Assembly: GCA_024449915.1 (NCBI GenBank)
Contig: JAMZAV010003208.1
Location: forward strand, 1 to 64,000
Direction: 5' to 3'
Length of the DNA stretch: 64,000 nucleotides
Origin: Sweltsa coloradensis
Taxonomy: Eukaryota; Arthropoda; Insecta; Plecoptera; Chloroperlidae
This document shows positions 21,144 to 34,475 of the stretch, one piece after another. The position numbers were made by a program, and so were the translations under genes. The notes beneath the pieces are model-generated. The model did not search any database and was not told the DNA's origin. It was given only the letters and a program-made list of their open reading frames with translations. Each line of letters starts with the position of its first letter. The first letter of the stretch is position 1.

Positions 21144-22555
21144 ACTAGGAAAAACGCCGCGTTGTGAATGAGCGTAATTGGGGCATTGAGCTGCCATGTG
21201 TTATGCGGATTTTCTGTTGTTCTGTGAAAAAATCATTACTAAGTTGAAGATTTTTATAAATTTAATTTAAATTAAATAAAAAATAAACATTTATTTTCTA
21301 TTTTTTTAATTAAAGGGGCTAAAAACCCCAAAAATTATTTTTTACCACGTGATCTATAGCACAATACTACACTTAAATGACCGTTTAAAAAATTATATCT
21401 TGTAACTGTGATTTAACACGAATTTTTCAATTTTTTTGATCCAGAAATTGGCGAAAATTGGTGTTTTGGAAAATTTCCTAAATCGGCTTTAACCTGCTTC
21501 TTTTTTGGTCCACATAGATACTAGAGCATACTACCAATCTAAAATGCCCCTTTATAACATCGTGTCATGAAACTGTGCCCAAATATACCCTCAAACACGC
21601 AAAAATATGCATTCCAAAATCACACCCCATCTTGGTAATCAGCATATTCTGACCGAACTACTTGCCCAAATTACAAAACAAAATACAGAGAATTTACAGA
21701 AAAGGCTGTCGAGTACGTCAATAATGGCCAATATTTTTTTGGATCAAAATCCTCCAAGGTCACGGGGCATAAAGATCGTCCCCATGTTATTTCTTATGGG
21801 AGATTTTTGCCGATGGGACCTAGCTCGAAAAATGTCATGTTTGACAATTTTTTGGGAGGTCATGGTGGCCCCAATAATTTTTCTGTTTATTGCTAAATTC
21901 ATTACTAGTTAGCCTGAATGAAATATATTTTTTGAGTTTAGCGGTTAAATACCCCTTTAATCGTAATTTTAAAAAAGAAAAAAATCGTAAAATTGCGATT
22001 TTCATAAGAAATAATTATTCGATTGCGCTTAAATTTCACACGAATATATTAATTCATAAAATTAAGGTTCTGTGAAAAAATCATTACAATCGGATAAAGC
22101 ATGTAGGTGTTATAAGTCAAAGAATTGTTTTAAAAAAGAAAAAAATACGTAAAATTTCGATTTGCATAAGAAATAATTTTTCGATTGCGCTCAAATTTCA
22201 CAAGAATATCTTAATTCATAAAATTATGGTTCTGTGAAAAAATCATTAAAATCGGATAAAGCATGTAGGTGTTAAAAGTCGAAGAAATTTGAAAAATCGA
22301 AAAAAAATCGTAAAATTGCGATTTTCATGAGAAATAATTTTTCGATTGCGCTCAAAAACGTGGCAGTTCTAAGTTCAGAGGTTTCGAAGGCCTCCATAAA
22401 ATTTCATTGTAATTGGAGTATCGGTTTAGCCGGAATCGTGTTAACAAACAGCCAAAAATAAAACAAAAATAAAAAAATAAAAAAAAAAACATTCCGGATT
22501 TTTTTCTCCAGTGTAGTGAAATGGAATCTTCGCTTCGCTCGCTACTCTCATCCAA
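21144..22555 (-). mobile_element. Helentron/DINE-1-like element, copy 2 (with nested insertion)
   Basis: The left end ACTAGGAAAAACGCC is the reverse of the CTAG hairpin end, then the subterminal repeat (mutated to TGAATGAGCGTA). The right end is GCTACTCTCATCCAA. Tandem units of about 155 bp (TTCGATTGCGCTCAAATTTC, TTAAGGTTCTGTGAAAAAAT) occur from about 21960. It is split by the TTAA element at 21314-21956. Confidence 0.65.
21314..21956. mobile_element. TTAA-target element nested in a Helentron-like element
   Basis: AGGGGCTA...TACCCCT is flanked by TTAA at 21310-21313 and 21957-21960, and the host sequence is continuous across it. The ends and TTAA target fit piggyBac or Kolobok-type MITEs. 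No transposase. Confidence 0.65.
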
Positions 22556-22839
22556 TTAATAAACTTTGTCCCTTGTTTTGATAACCTAATATAACTTAAA
22601 ATTAAACTAGGCCGCTAGATTCAGTTTAAACGATATATTAAACATCAATTTTTTTTAAATCCTTAAACCTAAAAATAAATGATAGATTTTAGAATGTCAG
22701 ATGATTATAATGAATGATAAACTATGTCCGTTGTGTTTTTGTTTATTTTATATAATATAATAATAAAACAAAAGTGTATCACTACCATTTTCAATACATA
22801 TTGAGCACTGTTTGTACTGATACCATCTGAAAACTTATT

Positions 22840-23430
22840 AAACGAGGGAGCGAAGCGACTGAGTGACTCCATTCAACTCAAACGGCGCTTATTCTGTGAG
22901 TCTGTGGGTGAGTGTCTGTCTTTCTGTAGGCATCGAAAATCAGCCGATTCGCTAAACAGATTGCGCTGAAATTTTAAACGGACATCCGGTACGGGTTAAC
23001 TGAGAACTGCCAACAAAATCAGCCAGATTCGTTGCGATTTCAACCTACAAGTACAAGAAATAACAAATTGAAAAATAGGCTGCTAATGTGTAGGAATTAT
23101 TTTAAGGACAATTGTTTTGTTTTTGAAAAGAAAAATGTTGTTTGTTATTTGTCTGGCGGTAAAATGCAGTGCCCAGGTGTATCGAATTTTGCACTCTGGG
23201 TACCCCCAAATTCCGCTCGAAGATTGAGTAAACCTTGCAATATTTTCACGTATTTTGTCCTGGCTATGTTTTCCATAGTATTGTCACAGATGATGACTAC
23301 ACTGCGTTATATGCTTTTTTCAAAACATGTATAATAATTTTAAAACACAATCTAGAAATTACAAAATCTTTCCCGACCAGGGGATTGAACCCAGGTCTAC
23401 CACATTTCGGGTACAAGGGCGACTAGTGAG
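22840..23430. repeat. repeat-like region with GAGCGAAGCGAC and a tRNA-like remnant
   Basis: GAGGGAGCGAAGCGACTGAG at 22843 resembles the GAGCGAAGC spelling next to other elements here. GGGGATTGAACCCAGG at about 23383 is a minus-strand B box. Element limits unclear. Confidence 0.3.
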
Positions 23431-23865
23431 CGATGGTTTTTAAGTTGAGTTGGTATAAGGGCGCGTCAACCATAAGGCCATAATGCGCCACTCTAGCCTA
23501 TGATAGGCTAGGGAGGCCAAAGGGAATAAAGAAAGGGGGAATAATAGGAATGTTACCGGGTTCTCAAAACATGGCTTACACACTCGTAATATGTTCCTCA
23601 AAATAACTTTAATATTTAATTATTTTAATATTAATAATAAGTGACTTTTATCTTGGTTGATGTGTATTCAGTGCATTAGGAAATTAAGAGCATTTACTAA
23701 GTGTATGAGTGTTACTAATACGTACAGGGTATCTTAGTATTTTGTGTAATTATATTATAAAAAGTTTGCCGTTGAACAAGGGTACAATGCACATATACCG
23801 TGCATACGTATTTGTATTACGTTATACATCATAAATAACATTAAATGATTAAGGATCTATCAGAG

Positions 23866-23867
<2 letters not shown>

Positions 23868-23921
<54 letters not shown>

Positions 23922-24142
23922 GAGATTTTAAATAACGCGCCCTAATGGAATACAGGGTATCAAGAAATAAAGACAACGCAAAAAAGACGTACGTTACCAA
24001 AACATGGGGATCTTTAGCAGTACGAGACAGCCACTCCCACTTGTCCCTTTTTAGGCAGTACGAGAAAAATCTTAGGCAGTACGAGAAAATAAGGTAAAGC
24101 AGGTAAAAACCTTTTTTAGGCAGTACGCGATTAGGCAGTGGG
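23868..24142 (-). repeat. inverted copy of the CTGCCTAA repeat, with (GA)n
   Basis: Matches 20456-20731 on the opposite strand over its length, including the GA/CT tract at 23870-23920 and ending TTAGGCAGTGGG. Confidence 0.8.
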
Positions 24143-25829
24143 ATAATACACCACCACCAGCTACACGGAAGAGCATTCCGATCGAGTGCAAGTTTCAGAA
24201 GTGTTGCACTACACTATTCTCTTCCATTCATTCGCCATGCACGAGCTCGATTTCCCACCCGGAACTGACAAAGGTCATCTTACACTCGTGGCAATTCGCT
24301 CACGTTGTCGGCTCGTTCGGAACCAAAGACGTCAGAACGAGGCAAGCTCTTTGGATTGGACGGAACAACAAACACGACTTCGTTAGGTTTTTGTGTCCGT
24401 TGGAAACTGCAAAATTGAATAGAAACTGTCAAGTTTATGTAACTGCTTCGCTCTATGGGACCGTTACAGTGCTACGAATTGAACAATAAGCGAAACTATT
24501 TTTTTTCTTTCTATTAATCGATTATTGATTGATTTCACATCATCCATTATTGATCAAATTTAAAAATGTTTATAATTGATTATCGAAAATAGCTTTGAAA
24601 TGCAACTATACGCCATTCTCACCGTCAACCGCTCAGCCTGAGAAATTCAAAACAAATTTTGTTCAATAATTTAAAATCAATTACAGGAACATATTTTCTA
24701 ATATCTTCTAAAGTTCCTTAGTCAATTTCGACAGGATAAGACTTTGTGCCTGTACCCAAAACCCGGCTAAGCACTCCAAACCCAATAACTTGTAAAGTGT
24801 TAAAACGTTCAATGACCGTGAATATTGTCAAACCAGGAACATGTTAACACTCATAACCTTAAACCTTATCCTTATCTACAACAGGAAGTGAACTCGCAAC
24901 TGAAGGTGGGGCTTAAATACTACTGGTTGTAGTCAATCAATGCCCGTTGCGTGTACAACTCCCCCTCCCCCTCCCGCTCAAACTAATTTCCTCGGCCACA
25001 AAATAATGACCGAACTAAACGGAACCATAGCATCAAAAGCTATATAACAGATCATAGCTCGTACAGTACAAATCGATAGAATTTCGATAATTTCACTTGG
25101 AAAGTATAGGGGACTCAGATTATCTCTTTATTTCTACCGAAAGAGAAAATGTGAAATGCAGGTCACAACTGTCATCTATTTTTAGCCTCTGATGGAATTG
25201 TCGACAAGAGCTCACAACACACGTAGGTCCTATGTTTTGTGCGTGGAGGAAGTTTTATATTTAGTACACTGTGTCTGGGTGCGTGTTTTCAGATACGGAA
25301 GTGTTTCGCCCAAAAGCGCCCCCCCCCCGCCCGCCCCCCCCAAGAACATTGGAGTTATTGTTATTTTATAAAGCGTCGAGTTGTTTCCAAAGTAAATCTA
25401 GGCCAATACGCTAAATTTTTAAAGACCTGACGTTGGAATGGTTTATTGACTTTTTAGTACGTCTAATTATTCTCAGACTCAATTTATAAACGGTAGCGAT
25501 TCACACATCGTGTATATAATAGGTTAGTTTATAAATATTATACATGTGGATGACGTAACGCGTGAGAAAGTTATTACGATGTAAGAATTGTGTAAATGAA
25601 CATACTGATCATCACACAGCGGCATGTGTAAAGGAAAGGAGGGTCACATGCAAAGTCACGTGACATAACCAAGCACCAAACAGCTTAGTTTGACGTAACG
25701 TGCATGGCGAGACCCGTGAAGAGCTGAACCAAACAAACAAACAAACAGAATCCAGCAAGTGCAGCTTCGAGTACAGACAAGTACACAACAAATACATTTT
25801 TACGGTAAAATCGGGATCAAACTCAGGAC
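24143..25829. other. intergenic; nothing recognised
   Basis: Somewhat GC-richer at 24180-24400 but with no exon I can defend. C-rich run at 25319-25341. Confidence 0.35.
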
Positions 25830-25985
25830 AGGGTGCTCTAAATGCGCTCACCAAAAGGCTTGTGATAGTAGATGCGTTTTGTGAAAATTCATGTTCGCTC
25901 GGCTGACTGACATGACAGCAGTTATCGAAATTTTGTTCGGTTGTCACGGAAGCAGAATTGAAGGGCTCTGTTCTCCCACTTTTCT
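25830..25985 (+). repeat. second copy of the 14.3-kb dispersed repeat
   Basis: Contains TTCGCTCGGCTGACTGACAT and GAAATTTTG...GTTGTCAC, matching 14320-14450. Confidence 0.55.
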
Positions 25986-26864
25986 ATAAATTACTTTAGT
26001 TCATATCCGTAAAAAAAATTTTTTACATTTTTTTGTTTTCTTGAAAAGTCCCAAACAGACAAATTTTGTGAGTGGTTTCTGTCCGATTAACAACATATTA
26101 TTGTAAATCTATGCCTGTATAGAGGTGTCCATACATCCTTGCTTGTCAAACGAATAGCCATTTTACGTAATGCCCAAATGTCAAACACAATACAAACAAA
26201 ATAATGTAGGTAGGATATGCGTAGGTTACGCACAAGACACGTCCCACGTGTGCGTGTGGTTGGCCGCGGTTGCAGATGCATCCTCGAGGCTCGACCACAT
26301 GTGGTTGAACCAGTCTCAGTCCCTTCCCTGTGTCATAACAGCCGAAGAAGCTGCAATCAACACCGGTGTCGAAACCACAAGATCTGCAACAATGATCCAC
26401 GTCTCATTTCATCACGAAACAACTTTTACTCCGGACGAATAAATTACCTAGATTTGCTGACAGTGATTGCAGATTTTTTTATCTTCAAGAATCCCAATAA
26501 GTAAACGTGTACGCGTCTTGACAGCTTCGTGGCTGGCCACTATGTGAGTGAGTGACAGATAATTGCAGGAAGTATTTCTAAACGATCTAACACTCTTGTT
26601 GTTTAAGATGCATTATGAATGACTGATGACAATTATTAATAACCATGAAGATACTCATTATGTTCTCAGTCAAGGCAGGAGCATAATTGCATAATGTTAC
26701 CGAGTCTATCAAGAAATCGTATTACTTTCCTTTAGCTACATTTCGAAATGTCAGTTTTTCCACAATCTTGCAAAAGTTCCACATATGTTCACTTGGCATA
26801 ATAATATTACTTATTTGTCATCGAAAATTCAAATGTCCTCGACGATTATCATGAAGAACCTTGT
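25986..26864. other. intergenic; nothing recognised
   Basis: Overlapping open frames at 26,150-26,500 on both strands have no recognisable motif. Confidence 0.3.
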
Positions 26865-26959
26865 AAGTAAAAATCATTGGACTTTCCACTGTTATTAACA
26901 TTTTTATTTAAATATTAAAATAAAAATAATAATAACAGTGGAAAGTCCAATGATTTACC
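26865..26959. repeat. short hairpin, about 45-bp arms
   Basis: AATCATTGGACTTTCCACTG is inverted as CAGTGGAAAGTCCAATGATT, with a nearly loop-free AT-rich centre. A foldback remnant, or a small-RNA hairpin. Confidence 0.75.
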
Positions 26960-27229
26960 TGTTATATCTAATCTACCTGTTATTTCGTTTCATCTTTAAT
27001 AATGTAGAACCTCTTCATTTTTTCATACGTTTTGTTTCTTTGGATTGAATTTGACAACATTGACACAATTTTGTTTTTTAATTAATTTTAATTTTTTTTT
27101 TTTTTTACATTTTTACCTCGTGGATTCTCATTCTCTAAGTCTAATTCGTTCACCTAGTCCTGGACAAATCTTGGACCACACCACACGTATACTCTTTTAA
27201 GTCTTCCTACCACACCACCTGAGATCACA

Positions 27230-28040
27230 CCTCGGGACAAGATGTGTGACTGAAGTGAGCGAGGTAGAGATAACGGACACTGGAGCGGATGCCTGGTGGT
27301 GGTCTGACGTCACACTCGCGAGGTGAGGTGAGGTAACGGGCAGACGCGCAGCTTCCTGGTGGACACTTCCTGTTCTCCTGTCCACGTGACCTCCCCGGTT
27401 CCTCGGGACTCTTCCCTACCTCCCGGTGGCCTACTGTCCTCCTACCTCAGGCGTTATGTTCCCAACTTTCTGAACTTCCCTGCCTCATGTTCCCCTCTCT
27501 TGTTTACTCCTGTACCCTAAGGACTCTTCTACTGCCTGGACTCCTGTTCACGTGTTCCTGGTTGCCGCTTACAGTCCTTGTGCACCTGAGCCATTATGTT
27601 CCCAACTTTCTGGACTCTTCTCATTTCTGTTCCCTGTCCTGTTTGCACCCTATTGGTCTCATGTTCATGTGTTCCTCGTGGCCACTTCATGTTCTCCTGT
27701 TCGTGTGTCACATTCTTCACCCAAAGAACTGAACTCTCTCTGCTTCCTGATGTCCTGTCCCGTGACTTCTTGTTACCTCGGGACCTGCCTCGGTATCGAA
27801 CCTCGTCCCTCAGCGTCTACTGGGCTCTTAGAACGTCGAACTGACCAAGATATTAACAACAGGTGTCCGAGTCCAACACGTGGTCGACACACGTTGTCAG
27901 GTCAAAGGGCAGATTGCAGATTATTACCTCATCGAGATTGAAGATGCTTCTTGGAGTGCGTGCACTTGACTCGACCTCAAGGTCCTCTAAATCTAAATCT
28001 CCACGCGCTCGCCGGGGACTTCGCTAGGAGTGGACCTTGT
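27230..28040. repeat. GC-richer, degenerate pyrimidine-rich repeat region
   Basis: TTATGTTCCCAACTTTCTG recurs about 140 bp apart (27,454 and 27,595), and TGTTCACGTGTTCCTGG-like units recur nearby, suggesting a decayed minisatellite. A minus-strand B box (GGTATCGAACCTCG) lies at about 27,791. Open frames here are low-complexity by-products. Confidence 0.45.
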
Positions 28041-29455
28041 CCAAACGAGATTATTTATGTTTTGTTTATTTTTTTAAAAAAATCAAATTAAATAGAATTA
28101 ATGTCGAAAAATAGTTGATCTCTTTAAGACCTAACATGAAAAAAAAAGCAAAATGTTTCAAAGTGAATGCGGAAAATTAAGAATGATGTATTTCTTTAAA
28201 ATGAACCTAACATGGAAAAAAAACAAAAATGTTTGTGGGTAGTTACAGTTTACAATTAATATCTATAAGCTAATGAAAATAATTATAATAATTAATATAA
28301 TCCAAATTTAAAAATTTTAAATTGAATCATAAAATAATAATATGTATAAGTCATAAAAATTTAAAAATCAATTAATTATAATTATAAATAGATGATAATA
28401 ATAATAATAATAATAAATAATATGATAATAATAATAATAGCAATGTCAAACGATGACAGATCAAACGTCCGTGCACACCATAGCACGCGTTCTACTGGCG
28501 TTGCACATATTTCGTGCTGTTGCACTCTCATATTACAATTTACGAGCCCGTGATTGATTTATTGGCGTTTTAGTCACACCTACAGACTTTGGTGTACATG
28601 AAAGGCGCATAAATCACAGGCCGTGGCTCTACAATGTAGTACATTTTACTCTGACGGGTGCGCTGTACACACTTGCGTTTTCCTTCTACACAGGCTGGCT
28701 TGAATCGAATGCAGATCGTTTTTGCTCGTGGAAATTCGTGTTACATCGTGCTGCGAAAATGCTAATCTTTAAAAGCATTATTATGTCGAAATGTAATCGT
28801 AATTGAAACCAAACATCGACCAATACCTAAACAATTATCTCTCTCGAACGATTGAATATAAATCTAAAATCAATTCCCTCGATTCGAAAAAGAATTTCAA
28901 GTTTGATTTTGTTTGACAAGTGAATGCACTTCATGCTAATGAGGACCGGTTGGGTGGGTGGGCGACAGTGTGCCTGCGCAATCAACTTTTAGGCATGCAC
29001 AAGTACAGTACAGCGAGTACTTGTCACGTTCACTTAGCTACTTTAATTACTGGTTTGTTTATACTCTACATGCCGGCGTCGCTTAGTGCAGTGGTAGATT
29101 CGCGAGCTCTGATATGCTGTAAGCTGCCGGTTTATCCTCCACACCACGAATTATAATATTTCGTAAGAGTTTGCGCAGAGCTTACATGGCGTCATTGATA
29201 CTACCAGGAAATCTGAGCGCGATATCATTATTCTTACGTGCCAATATAGTGTGTGTGTACATTCCTGACAGCAGAAATCGTGTCTGAATCTTGCGGTTAG
29301 ACGCTTGTGAGGGGAATCCTCAAGGAATATCTTTCGTTTTACCTATACGATTATTTTCACCGCTAGTATGTGAGGGATTGAAGGGTACTATATAATATCA
29401 CCTATGATTTACCACAATCGCCGTTCGTGGTGGCTCATACGGTTGGGGCGGGGCG
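28041..29455. other. intergenic; AT-rich with TAA repeats at 28,394-28,440
   Basis: Short (ATA/TAA)n runs; nothing else recognised. Confidence 0.4.
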
Positions 29456-29458
29456 TAG

Positions 29459-29490
29459 ATTCAAGATTCAAGATTCAAGATTCAATTTAT
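29459..29490 (-). repeat. (AGATTCA)4 tract, possible LINE 3' end on the minus strand
   Basis: Four AGATTCA units followed by ATTTATTCATTCG. On the minus strand it reads AATAAAT then TTGAATC repeats, the style of CR1/L2-type LINE tails. Confidence 0.4.
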
Positions 29491-32400
29491 TCATTCGATC
29501 GATACATGGTAACAGATATAACCCCTATTGGAAGAGAGGGAATGAATAATCCTTAATAACTATTATGTACATGAATATTATTCACATGATCATGATGGAA
29601 AATATAAATACTAATAAGTCTAAGTGGATTTTGAAAAATAAGCGATTTACTAATGATAATTATATTGATAGATATTATTTTACAATAGTATAACATGGTA
29701 TAACTGAATGAATGACGAATGAAAAAAATGATGATATGAAACAAAGGGCAGTGTGTTCGAGTGCCGGGTGTAAGGGCATAGATAGCAATAATAATTGTTC
29801 ATCATATTCAACCTCCACCTCTTTATAAACACCCCCCCCCCCCCTCCCCTCCTAAAAGTAGTAACACACTTTTTTCCACTTATATTTGTTTGCCAATTAA
29901 CAAATAAGGTTTTGTCGTTTTCAGCAATCTCAATGTGCTATTTGGCACACACCCACTTCATAGATATGGACTATTCGTGTTACACAATTTCTAAATATCT
30001 AATCGACAATGAATCGTTGATTTTATTACCTCTAAAGTCTAATGCTATAACAGACATGACACTCACGGAATTCAAGTGACCCACACGGCCTGTCTGGGTC
30101 GGCTACATTTTAATTGTTGAAACGTGCTTACTAATAATGTGTCTAGACCGGGTTTGAAAATCACAAACGTCACCTAAAGATTGACTCCTACCAAGAGTAC
30201 AAAACCAAAAAAAAACGTGCGCCTGGACTTATTTCCTGGATGAAATAAGAATTAAACTTCTAAAACCCGAAGTACACTAATTTAAGATACGTATAAGAAA
30301 CCAGCCAACATCGTAATCGCCTTCTCAAAGCGCTAAGACAACAACGTAATGGCCAAGCTTGTCCTGCCTTGCCCACCTCGACTTCATAAAAACTACATTC
30401 ATGCGTGGTGAGTAGTAATTTCATTATGCCCGTCACGAAAAAGTCGTGTTTGCGGTCCTGTAGAATGTTGTAGCCCACAAGTGTTCGGCTCACTGTAGGA
30501 AATAACAAATCACTTGCGAATTATCACCGTTACAGAAGCTTCCTCTGCAGGTCTAGAGCTTCGTGAGGTTAGGCGAGGAACGAAGAAATACGACGGCCTG
30601 GCAGGTTGAGTGAGGATATCTATAATATATTTCCTGTTCGGGTCTGATACCGCTAGCCACGACTTGACGGTCATCTATCTCATCTTCGAAGACGAGAAAA
30701 GGCTGGCACACAATGTGGACCTCGTTGATAAATTGCGATTCAAATCTAGAAAATATTCCATTTTCACGTAGAAAAGGTTTAGTTTTTTCATTTTAGATGT
30801 TTAGCCTAGTAGTAGTTCGGCTCCTTAGGAATAACAAGAATCACTGCAATTAATGTATAGGAATTACAGAAGGCCTAATCTGCGGTTATGAGCTAATGTG
30901 CTTGAGCTGGTGTATGCGAGAATAGACGGACTATCAGTACTAAGTAAAGGATTTGTATATTTCTATTGTGATTAATACAATATGCAAATTTGAGGTAATC
31001 TATTTGATCTTGAAAGTATAGTAATTATTTGCAATTTAGCTGCATTGCTGAAAAAATCATTACATGGATACATGTTGGTATACAATAAGCTTTAAAATAC
31101 AACGTAAATCATTAAAAATAGTATTGTGCGCTAATTTACAAATTAATTCATAAAATTAAGTTTGTGTAATCATTAAAATTTTAAGCTTATGTTTTAGTGA
31201 GAGATTTTAAAAATGTTAAAAATCGTTTAAAGTGCACTCAACGAAGATAGTTTATGCTCAACGTGCAGTCGGTAAGGAACTCTAAAAATTTCTTAGTAGT
31301 AGGGAATGCTAGCGCAATATACAGCCAAAAGAAATATCTTTTTCCAAGGGGGTGAAAGGATTGCTTCGCTGGCGGATCCCGTTCGGATGTAATACCTATG
31401 TGGTCAGAACCAGCCAAGGCGATGGGGAGGACAGTGTCTGCAAAACCAGTCGTGGTGTTGGGGGTCGATCTCCTCCGTGTTGTCATTGTCGTCGCGTCGG
31501 GAGGTAGTCTAGGGAGATGGAAGTTCCTCGACGACGACCCAAGGCTCGCCATAGTTTCAGGGAGTGATACTTCCCTACTCACCTGTCAAACAACCGAGAA
31601 GGTTGCGAGTAGGTTTAATAACCTCATTTAGATAAGACTTATTTTTGATAATTTTTTTAGTTTAAATTCTTATTTTTTCTACAGAGAATAGCTCACACAG
31701 TTTTAGGCTGAGGTCAAAAATAAAATAACAATTCGACGTGGCGGAATATCCATATCAGTTCATTTAATTTATCAAAATGTTAATACAACCCATCAGTGTT
31801 AGCAAGAGGGATCCCTTCTTCGTATATTGTGAATTCGTATTGTAAAACTACAACGGCGGTGTCGGCGGCTGCATGGGCTGTTGAAGTTGAACTCGAGGGA
31901 AAGAGAGGTTGGTCGGGGATGAACTATTAATTATGCACGTGCATATTCAAATACTTGTCAACAAAATCGTGTCAATTTATTCATACCGATTCAACTATTT
32001 CGTTTGAAGATCAGCAAGATCACCAGAATTTGAAGTCTCTACACGGAATCTCTTTGCGCTTTGCTTTGCCGCACAAGTTACAAGTAGATGGCCCTTCCCC
32101 TCGTTGGCTCCGGAGAGATGAAAAACAGTGGGAAATCAAAATTATTCAGGTCGAAACTGTTAAACCCTCAACGATGGTGTATGTAAGTTTTAAAATTTAT
32201 TCTTATTGCTCTACACCTTGTTTACATGATTGTAATTGTAAAACATGCCCTTTGTTGATTGACCTAAATGTTAGTGTTACACATGTTCAATTTTTTTCTA
32301 ATCTAGTGTGCATAGCCACACGTGTACTTAGTTTGTCAAATTTAGATAATTCTGCTACTCCATAAACTTTCAGAACTGTCTTTATTATTATTAATTTGTT

Positions 32401-33110
32401 TGAATTTATTATATCCCAACAACAATACCTCGACGAAACCTATTCTGGGTTTCAGATGCCAAACTATATTATTTGATTATGATGGGATAAAACATATTTC
32501 ATATTGCAATTGAAACACGTGTACATTGTACGTATTGTCTAGGTAAAACGTCAAACGGAACCTTCACAACTAGTCAGTAATTCAGCGCTGGCAAATGATA
32601 AGACGACTTGCAGCCATACAGATAGCGGGAAGCCATGCAGATAACCCGAAGGCACCATAGGGTATTCGAGGATGTCCGGGCAATGCGATAACAGCTGATA
32701 GCGATATTGTCTACTTGCCACGCTTCTGCACGCGAAAACAACGTTCACACTATTTGTGCTTTGCAAATATATGTTCGTTGCGAGACGAAGATATTCGCGC
32801 TATACATAGATAGATCCTACTTGACGTAGACCTTTGTTGTTCATACTCGCGTACTATGAAAAATTAATAGCTCATGAACGATTCAAGATAGCGAAATGGT
32901 TTGAGATACAGATTGCTGAAAGTTGTTACATCTGTGCGTGCTTGTTCATTTTTGGACTATTAATATTTATTTCTGTACGTAAATTAGGATAGACCCAAAA
33001 TTGTAAAATACTAGTTTAGCCTATTTGTTTTGTTGTACGACTGCACATTCAAGATGGAACTGAAATTTGAATTATCGAATTTTCTTCTATCCTAGCGTTT
33101 ACTCTCGCTG
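29491..33110. other. intergenic; no gene recognised
   Basis: Open frames at 31238-31582 (minus) and 31955-32365 (plus) carry no recognisable domain. A C run lies at 29,830-29,843. Confidence 0.35.
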
Positions 33111-33117
33111 CACCAGT

Positions 33118-33147
33118 TATAAATAAATAAATAAATAAATAAATAAC
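33118..33147 (+). repeat. (AAAT)n microsatellite, possible LINE tail
   Basis: About seven AAAT units after GTTAT. Confidence 0.9.
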
Positions 33148-33259
33148 CGATGAACAACGAATGTGCACCGTTCTGGAGGGGCAACAAACAGTTATTTTTG
33201 GCAGCAATGGTAATCAAAACTGTTAATTATTGGGTGGTATTGCAATTACATTAGTAAGC

Positions 33260-33320
33260 TCGCCACACGCCCTATAACCAGGATTCGAACCCGGGGACCT
33301 TGGCGTGTCACACCCAAGTC
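33260..33320 (-). repeat. tRNA-like B-box sequence, minus (SINE remnant)
   Basis: The reverse complement contains CCCCGGGTTCGAATCCTGG. Part of a decayed tRNA/SINE head. Confidence 0.45.
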
Positions 33321-34399
33321 TTTTCGTTTCGACTACTACTCATGATCCCTGCAGCATCTCCGCCATACCTGCTGGTTAGTCACCGAAAGAGACTGAGAGG
33401 CACACACGAGGGTTTGGTTGGTCCACAGTCTTCAGACCGATCATCTTTCTACAAGACGTTGTAATTCCTTGGGCCGGAATTCGTCACTAAATTAATGCAA
33501 TACTTATAGTAGGCCCTATAGTGTTATGTAACCCTCGTCTCACGCTAATTACATAATTATACATTTTTAAATAATTATAATTAAAATGCAATGTAAAAAC
33601 GTATTAATGTAAAATGCATTATTTTGTACTTTTGCTTTATGCACTAGCACGTGCAGAGTTTTTTTAAAATTTATGGTGTACAAAGATTTTGGAAGGACTA
33701 AGTTAGACGTACGCAAAAGAGGTATTTAAATTTTGAAAATTAACTTTTTTTAATATTAATTTTGAGCAAATGTATCATTTCATCGCATCTATTTTTATTT
33801 TCATAAAACTGTAAATGTGGGGTGTTTTTTGCTCGTCTAATGGAGAATCGTCTCAAACATTACAAATCCAATGTTATTTTTGCCACTTGAATCGTAAAAT
33901 TTGAGTACAATGCTGAACTTATTCTCAATACCATGTTTTTTTTAGAAAAGTTTGTATTCTGTAGCGTTTTCAAAAACATGTGTTCACCTAATTAGGATTT
34001 ATATTTTCCTGAATCGCAAAATGTACCTACATCTCGTACTAGTTCTAATGTTTGAAGAAATATTCTAAATACCGTACGTTCGTGTTGAACATGAAAACAG
34101 CGCCAGTACAGAAGAATGCAGCATGCAATCTGTGATGGGCACTACACTAGGCAGTAAGTAACTAGGAAAATGTACAACTTGTAGAACGCGTATTAAAGTC
34201 AATTTACTACAATTGATTTGACCGATAAACAAGCGGAAGAAACGTGACGGAACGTTCGCTAGGAAACAAACAACAGTTCGTACCATTTTGTTTGTTTGAA
34301 GGGCGATATGCTTACACCAACGTTTTGCACGAAATGATCATTAAAAAATAAAACACAGAACACAATCGTGCTTTGCATAACCGGAAGTGACAAGTTGTA

Positions 34400-34475
34400 G
34401 TTGTCAAAGAGGTCCAGCCGCGCCCGGGCTCGAACCCCGTTCTTCGTGAGCACACGGGGCACATTACCACAATAA
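34400..34475 (-). repeat. tRNA-like B-box sequence, minus (SINE remnant)
   Basis: The reverse complement contains ACGGGGTTCGAGCCCGG, a good T-arm. The rest of the cloverleaf is not convincing. Confidence 0.4.

Noticed and set aside
31238..31582. 114-codon minus frame preceded by GTGAGT
   Set aside because: The donor-like site lies upstream of the frame on that strand, so it does not support an exon; no domain seen.
31955..32365. 136-codon plus frame with a GTAAGT inside
   Set aside because: A donor-like GTAAGT at about 32,184 is suggestive, but there is no recognisable domain, no convincing acceptor and no partner exon.
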